A stretch of 9,397 nt of DNA. Source: an uncultured Ellagibacter sp. (lineage in GTDB: Bacteria > Actinomycetota > Coriobacteriia > Coriobacteriales > Eggerthellaceae). The stretch spans positions 1 through 9,397 of the forward strand of contig CAKUIV010000077.1 in NCBI GenBank assembly GCA_934661105.1, read 5' to 3'. The notes beneath the pieces are model-generated. The model ran no database searches, had not been told where the DNA came from, and saw nothing but the letters and a program-made list of their open reading frames with translations. Shown here piece by piece: positions 5,108-9,397 of this stretch. Position numbers and translations under genes: made by a program. Every line of letters begins with the position of its first letter. The first letter of the stretch is position 1.

Positions 5108-6757
5108 ATGGGCTTATTCAAAAACAATAAGAAGGAGCAGGCCGAAGGCGCGCGGGCGTTTTCGAACGCATCTCGCGACGCAGCCGATGCCGTCTCCATC
5201 CTCTTCCGCGAAAGCGACCTCTACCCCGTCTACATCTCTCCTGCGTTCGAGCGCGTATTCGGCGTCGATCCCGACCGTCTCGTCGACGACGTCGAAACGC
5301 TTTTGCGCTTCATCCCCGACGACTGTCGCCTTGGCGTGAAGCGCCAGTGCGAGAAATGGGACCGCGCGGAGGCGCTCACGCTTCGCTTTCCCTACCTCAT
5401 GCCCGCTTCCGCCGCAGCGGCCGCTGGCGAACGGAAGCACTTTCGCGCGACGCTCACCCCGCAGGACGGCGCCATCTTCGCATCGTTCGTCGACATCACG
5501 TCCGAACAGGCGCTCATCGACGGTGCGCTCGCCGAGCGGGACCATGCGCTCGAAGTCGTGGAAAGCCGCGCCGACTTCATGAGCCAGATGAGCCACGAGA
5601 TCCGCACGCCCTTGAATGGCATCAAGGGGCTCATCCTCCTTGCGAAGGACCACGCCGCCGAACCCGAGCGTCTCGCCGACGACCTCTCGCGCGCGGGCGA
5701 GCTGTCGGGGTATCTGCTCTCGCTCATCAACGACGTGCTCGACATGAGCCGCCTGAACAGCGGGCACGTCGAGCTCGAGAAGCTTCCGTTCGACATGCGC
5801 CTCGTCGCAAACGACCTCAGGAACATGTTCGAGGCGCAGGCGGCCGACAAGGGCCTTTCCTTCTCCGTCGCGCTCGAAGACTGCGAGAACGTCTTCCTTG
5901 TCGGTGACCGCATGCGATTGAACCAGGTCGTCGTCAACTTCGTGTCGAACGCGCTCAAGTTCACGAGCGCGGGCGGCGAAGTCGGCATCACCTTCCGCGA
6001 AATGTACCGCAAAGACGACTCGGTCAGCTACATGATCCGCGTGCGCGACACGGGAAAGGGCATGGACCCGCGGTTCGTCAGCCGCATCTTCAAGCCCTTC
6101 GAACAGGAGGACCGCACCATCGCCCGGCGCTTCGGCGGCACGGGGCTCGGCATGGCCATCACGAGCGCGCTCGTCGATCTTGCGGGTGGCGAGATCGTGG
6201 TCGACACCGAGCTCGGGCGCGGCAGCGACTTCACGGTCTACCTTCCCTTCGACGTGGCGACCCCCGCGCAAATCGAGGAGCTTGCGCGCGAAAGCGCCAC
6301 GCTCGAGACGGCCGCCAACGCGAACGAAACGGTGCCCGACTACGACTTCGACGGCAAGCGTTTCCTCCTTGCCGAGGACAACGAGCTTAACGCCATGATC
6401 GCCGAGGAGATCATCGGCTCGCTCGGCGTCACGGTCGACGTTGCGGGCGACGGCCCGGTCGTGGTGGACATGTTCGAGAAATCGCAGCCCTACACCTACG
6501 ACGCGATCCTCATGGACATCCAGATGCCCACGTTCAGCGGATGGGAAGCCGCCCGCCGCATCCGCGCGATGGCGCGGCCCGACGCGGCGAGCGTCCCCAT
6601 CATCGCGCTGTCCGCGAACAACTACGTGGAGGACGCGCGCGCCTCGCGCGAGGCCGGCATGAACGGGCACGCCGGCAAACCCATTGAAATCCCCGAGCTG
6701 AAATCCCAGCTCGCAGCCGCCGCGGCCGAGTCCGCATACAGAAGGGACCAACCTTGA
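5108..6757 (+). CDS. Soluble hybrid sensor histidine kinase (PAS-HisKA-HATPase-REC)
   Basis: A 549-residue cytoplasmic two-component hybrid kinase; no membrane segment or signal peptide is visible. Residues about 25-135 form a PAS-like sensor (LFRESDLYPVYISPAFERVF at 32-51, ending in SFVDIT, the usual PAS exit). The HisKA dimerisation helix carries the phospho-acceptor His163 in SHEIRTPLNG. The ATPase domain has the N box (NFVSNALKFT, 277-286), G1 DTGKGMD (314-320), F box FEQED (331-335) and G2 GGTGLG (343-348). A C-terminal receiver, about 417-540, has AEDNELN with acidic Asp424, phospho-acceptor Asp470 in LMDIQMP, Ser502 and Lys524 in KPI. All catalytic residues are intact. No output domain and no partner regulator are seen in the window, so a phosphotransfer partner elsewhere is expected. 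The ATG at 5108 has GGGAG 3 nt upstream, a short spacing. The stop overlaps the TTG start of the MoxR gene, indicating coupled translation and one operon. Confidence 0.93.
   Translation: MGLFKNNKKEQAEGARAFSNASRDAADAVSILFRESDLYPVYISPAFERVFGVDPDRLVDDVETLLRFIPDDCRLGVKRQCEKWDRAEALTLRFPYLMPASAAAAAGERKHFRATLTPQDGAIFASFVDITSEQALIDGALAERDHALEVVESRADFMSQMSHEIRTPLNGIKGLILLAKDHAAEPERLADDLSRAGELSGYLLSLINDVLDMSRLNSGHVELEKLPFDMRLVANDLRNMFEAQAADKGLSFSVALEDCENVFLVGDRMRLNQVVVNFVSNALKFTSAGGEVGITFREMYRKDDSVSYMIRVRDTGKGMDPRFVSRIFKPFEQEDRTIARRFGGTGLGMAITSALVDLAGGEIVVDTELGRGSDFTVYLPFDVATPAQIEELARESATLETAANANETVPDYDFDGKRFLLAEDNELNAMIAEEIIGSLGVTVDVAGDGPVVVDMFEKSQPYTYDAILMDIQMPTFSGWEAARRIRAMARPDAASVPIIALSANNYVEDARASREAGMNGHAGKPIEIPELKSQLAAAAAESAYRRDQP
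6742..6747 (+). promoter_or_regulatory. Ribosome binding site supporting a TTG start for the MoxR gene
   Basis: AAGGGA lies inside the last codons of the kinase gene, 6 nt before the TTG at 6754. The TTG overlaps the kinase stop as TTGA (6754-6757), a four-base overlap typical of translational coupling. Confidence 0.75.
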
Positions 6758-7707
6758 TCGTCGAACAGTCGAAAGCCATCATCGCCGAAGTCGGGCGCGC
6801 GCTCATCGGAAAGCGCGAAGTCATCGAGCAGGCCCTCATGGCCATCTACGCCGGCGGGCATATCCTTCTCGAGGACGCTCCCGGCACCGGCAAGACAACG
6901 CTCGCGCTCGCGCTGTCGCGCGCTCTCGGGCTCGAGTACAAGCGCGTCCAGTTCACGCCCGACACCACGCCCTCCGACATCACCGGCTTCACCATGTACG
7001 ACCGCGATTCGGGCGAGTTCCGCTTCACGTGGGGTGCCGTGAACTGCAACCTGCTTCTCGGCGACGAGATCAACCGCACGAGCGCGAAGACCCAGTCGGC
7101 GCTGCTCGAGGTCATGGAAGAGCACGCCGTCACCGTCGACGGCACGACGCGCCCGGTGCCGCGCCCCTTCATCTGCATCGCGACCGAGAACCCCGTGGGA
7201 TCGGCCGGCACGCAGCCTTTGCCCGACAGTCAGCTCGACCGTTTCATGGTGCGGCTTTCTATCGGGTATCCCTCCACCGAAGACCAGATCAACATCTTGA
7301 AGGCGAAACGCTACGACAACCCGCTCGACACCATCGAGGCGAAGGTCGGCCGCGACGATTTGATCGAGGTGCAGAACTTCCTCGGCAACGTCACGGTGAC
7401 CGACGCGGTGCTCGGCTATATCGTGCGACTCTGCGAGAAAACGCGCGCGATGGACCTGGTGGAAGTCGGTGTGAGCCCGCGCGGCATCTTGGCCCTGACG
7501 CGCATGGCGCGTGCCTGCGCCCTCATCCGCGAGCGCGACTTCGTCATTCCCGAGGACGTGCGCGAGGTGTTCAAGGCCACCTGTGCGCACCGACTCGTGC
7601 TCCGCCCCCAGGCGCGTATCGAGGCAATCGACGCCGACGCCATCTTGGACGAGGTCATGCGCGACGTCGCGGCTCCTTCCCTGGGCGAAGTCCGCGGGCG
7701 CGCCTAG
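6754..7707 (+). CDS. MoxR family AAA+ ATPase
   Basis: AAA+ ATPase of the MoxR group, thought to act as a chaperone with VWA/DUF58 partners in maturing enzymes or envelope complexes. The 317-residue length is typical. Visible motifs are Walker A DAPGTGKT (41-48), the MoxR segment RVQFTPDTTPSDITGF (64-79), Walker B LLLGDEIN (100-107), sensor 1 ATENP (143-147), arginine-finger region LDRF (161-164) and sensor 2 SPRG (241-244). The C-terminal lid runs to about 305. It starts at a TTG overlapping the kinase stop, with AAGGGA 6 nt upstream, so translation is probably coupled to the kinase. The DUF58 gene follows after 23 nt. MoxR next to DUF58 is a recurrent bacterial pairing; the substrate cannot be deduced from sequence. 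Confidence 0.95.
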   Translation: MIVEQSKAIIAEVGRALIGKREVIEQALMAIYAGGHILLEDAPGTGKTTLALALSRALGLEYKRVQFTPDTTPSDITGFTMYDRDSGEFRFTWGAVNCNLLLGDEINRTSAKTQSALLEVMEEHAVTVDGTTRPVPRPFICIATENPVGSAGTQPLPDSQLDRFMVRLSIGYPSTEDQINILKAKRYDNPLDTIEAKVGRDDLIEVQNFLGNVTVTDAVLGYIVRLCEKTRAMDLVEVGVSPRGILALTRMARACALIRERDFVIPEDVREVFKATCAHRLVLRPQARIEAIDADAILDEVMRDVAAPSLGEVRGRA

Positions 7708-7730
7708 GCTGCCGGGAGTCCCCTTCGCAC

Positions 7731-8903
7731 ATGCATCTGAATCGAATCATAGGCGTCGTCGCGTTCGCGCTGTCGGTGTGCCTGCTCGTCGTGTCGAACA
7801 GCGCCGCCGCGCTCGGGCTCGCCCTCTGCACGCTTGTCATCCCGCTTGCGAGCCAGCTCATCGGACGGGCTACGGTCGCACGCACCGACATCTCGCTTAC
7901 GCACAAGGAATCGACCGTTGCCGGCACCGATCTGCTCGTCGCCATCGAGGTGTCGCGGCCGACGTTCTTCCGCGGGCGCATCGACCTCATGCTCGAGCGC
8001 GAAAACGAGCTCACGGGGACGGTCGAGCGCATGCCGGTGAGCCTCGCCCCCGCGATGGGCCGCCCCGAGCGGTTCGCGCTGTCTCTTTCGGCCCGCTGTT
8101 GCGGAAGGGTTTCTTTGACGCTTGTATCGTGCCAGGTGGCCGACGTGTTCGGCTTCCGAGCCATGCCGCTTCCCCGCATCGCGCACACTTCGGCGTATTG
8201 CATCTACCCGCCGATCCCCGATGTGGCGGTACAGATGGCGCGGGCCGACCGCGCAAGCGCGCAGGGCGCGACCTACGACCCGCACCGACACGGCCAGGAC
8301 CCCACCGAGGTGTTCGAAACGAGGGAATACCGCGACGGCGACTCGATGAAGGCGGTGCATTGGAAGCTTTCCGCCCGCTTCGACGACCTTGTGGTACGCG
8401 AACCGTCGCACCCCACCGATTACGACGTCATGGTCGCCGTCCACGCCCATGCGTGCGATGCGCACGACGCGCAGGCGGCGGCCGTGCTCAATGCCACGCT
8501 TTCCATCGCTGCGGCGGTGGGCCTCGCCTTTTTGCGCGAGGGCATCTGCCATACGTGCGCGCAAATCGGCGCGGACGGGTCGCCGAGCATCGGCTCGATC
8601 GACAGCCGCGAAAGCTACGACGAGGCGCTCGACCGCCTCGTGTCCATCCCGCTTTCCGAAAGCGGCTCACTCGATGTGGAGCAGCTCGGGGCGCACCTGC
8701 GCACCCGAAACGTGACGAAGGTCGTGCTCGTCACCGACCGAGACGACGAAGCGCTCTTCGAGATCCTCGGCCGCCTCGTCGACTTGAGCGTGTTCCATAT
8801 CGGTCCGAAGGGCACCTCGAACCTCGACGTTCAGGCGAATTACCGTCTCGTGCATCTTCCCGCCGACGAAGTCGGGGCTCGCGTGAAGAGTTTGGAGCTC
8901 TAG
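7731..8903 (+). CDS. DUF58 domain-containing protein, MoxR partner
   Basis: A 390-residue member of the DUF58 family, commonly encoded beside MoxR and membrane transglutaminase genes. The N-terminus has two membrane segments (about 5-23 and 25-45), then a beta-rich region to about 165. The DUF58 signature REYRDGDSMKAVHWKLSAR lies at 198-216, followed by DDLVVREP (218-225). The remainder, about 230-390, fits the VWA-like part of the family (VMVAVHAH at 233-240, KVVLVTDRDD at 330-339), although a classical DxSxS metal site is not apparent. It is expected to be membrane anchored with its bulk in the cytoplasm, working with the preceding ATPase. The ATG at 7731 has GGGAG 12 nt upstream, wider than usual; no better start is seen. 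The gap to the next gene is one base. Confidence 0.9.
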   Translation: MHLNRIIGVVAFALSVCLLVVSNSAAALGLALCTLVIPLASQLIGRATVARTDISLTHKESTVAGTDLLVAIEVSRPTFFRGRIDLMLERENELTGTVERMPVSLAPAMGRPERFALSLSARCCGRVSLTLVSCQVADVFGFRAMPLPRIAHTSAYCIYPPIPDVAVQMARADRASAQGATYDPHRHGQDPTEVFETREYRDGDSMKAVHWKLSARFDDLVVREPSHPTDYDVMVAVHAHACDAHDAQAAAVLNATLSIAAAVGLAFLREGICHTCAQIGADGSPSIGSIDSRESYDEALDRLVSIPLSESGSLDVEQLGAHLRTRNVTKVVLVTDRDDEALFEILGRLVDLSVFHIGPKGTSNLDVQANYRLVHLPADEVGARVKSLEL

Positions 8904-8904
8904 C

Positions 8905-9397
8905 GTGGCGGCATTCTTGAAACCCATTCCCGAAAGCGAACCGCGCACTCTCACCTCGTGCAACGCAGGAAGAGGCAAAGCCTCGATCCGGGCAGGCGTC
9001 GCCGCGTCGATGATCTGCCCGGCGCTTGCGTCGTGCGTCATTCCCCTTCTGATAGCGGGCGGTCTGACGACGAGCGCGCTCGCCGTCTCGCTCGGCGTTG
9101 CCGTCGCGGCGTCGGCGGCGCTCGGAGCCTTCGGCGCCTTCCGCGCGCCGGGCGCGATGCGCCTGGCGGCGGGATGCCTTGCCATCTTCGCGCTTGCCGC
9201 CATGCTCGCCGCGCCCGGCGCCCGCGAAGGGCTTTTCTCGGTGTGCAACAGCGCGATCTCCCATTACGACGACGCGTTCGGCGCATACGTTCCCCTCATC
9301 TCGCAGACCGGGCTCGTCGCGGGCGATGTCGTGTTCGCCGCGTGCCTGGGGCTCGTGGCCGCGGCGGCCGCATGGGTCATCGTGCATTTCCGCACGA
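8905..9397 (+). CDS. Multi-pass membrane protein, N-terminal part; probable transglutaminase-like partner (runs off window)
   Basis: An open frame from the GTG at 8905 (one base after the DUF58 stop, with GGAG 7 nt upstream at 8894-8897) runs to the window end with no stop: 164 residues visible. After a polar 30-residue N-terminus there are hydrophobic segments at about 32-53, 56-78, 86-103 and 140-161. Between the last two is a probably external loop (REGLFSVCNSAISHYDDAF, 107-125). The overall layout resembles the membrane N-terminus of transglutaminase-like (TgpA-type) proteins, which commonly complete MoxR-DUF58 operons. The Cys-His-Asp transglutaminase core would lie beyond the window, so that assignment is inference from gene order. 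The membrane nature and the coding frame are well supported. Confidence 0.75.
   Translation, partial: MAAFLKPIPESEPRTLTSCNAGRGKASIRAGVAASMICPALASCVIPLLIAGGLTTSALAVSLGVAVAASAALGAFGAFRAPGAMRLAAGCLAIFALAAMLAAPGAREGLFSVCNSAISHYDDAFGAYVPLISQTGLVAGDVVFAACLGLVAAAAAWVIVHFRT

Noticed and set aside
5114..6751. 545-codon open frame on the minus strand opposite the hybrid kinase
   Set aside because: Its composition is that of an antisense shadow (Arg/Val/Asp/His/Glu-rich), it has no recognisable domain, and the plus strand carries every kinase and receiver motif.

Overview
The window is high-GC bacterial DNA with dense coding, clear Shine-Dalgarno sites and short intergenic gaps. The gene content (an AGCS amino-acid symporter, a long PgcA-type phosphohexomutase, a soluble hybrid histidine kinase and a MoxR/DUF58/membrane-protein cluster) and the alanine/arginine/aspartate-rich codon use suggest an actinobacterium, possibly of the Coriobacteriia (Eggerthellaceae-like). 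That placement is inference; no rRNA or other marker gene is present.

Layout. (1) 9-866, plus strand: an unrecognised 285-aa membrane protein with a long acidic N-terminus. (2) 1033-1266, minus: a 77-aa helix-turn-helix-like small protein with its own promoter. It converges on gene 1, and a shared hairpin terminator lies between them. (3) 1483-2997, minus: a sodium:alanine/glycine-type (AGCS) symporter. Just past its stop, another frame continues as a Glu/Ala/Pro-rich tail, which looks like a one-base frameshift at a C run. (4) 3213-4922, minus: a complete phosphoglucomutase/phosphomannomutase with its own terminator. (5) A 185-bp divergent intergenic region with two adjacent 10-bp palindromes in the mutase leader. 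(6) 5108 to the window end, plus: a tightly packed operon of a PAS-HisKA-HATPase-REC hybrid kinase, a MoxR AAA+ ATPase that starts on a TTG overlapping the kinase stop, a DUF58 protein, and the N-terminal membrane part of a fourth protein. From gene order the fourth is probably a transglutaminase-like membrane protein, but its catalytic part lies outside the window.

How the genes work together. The mutase and the symporter are housekeeping metabolism (hexose-phosphate interconversion and amino-acid uptake). MoxR with DUF58 and a membrane transglutaminase-like partner is a widespread arrangement, thought to be a chaperone/envelope-maturation module of poorly known substrate. The unusual point is that a soluble hybrid kinase, with no separate response regulator in view, is the first gene of that operon and is translationally coupled to MoxR. 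The best candidates for something undescribed are this kinase-MoxR-DUF58 unit and the frameshifted symporter tail. No tRNA, rRNA, CRISPR array, insertion sequence or phage gene was seen.
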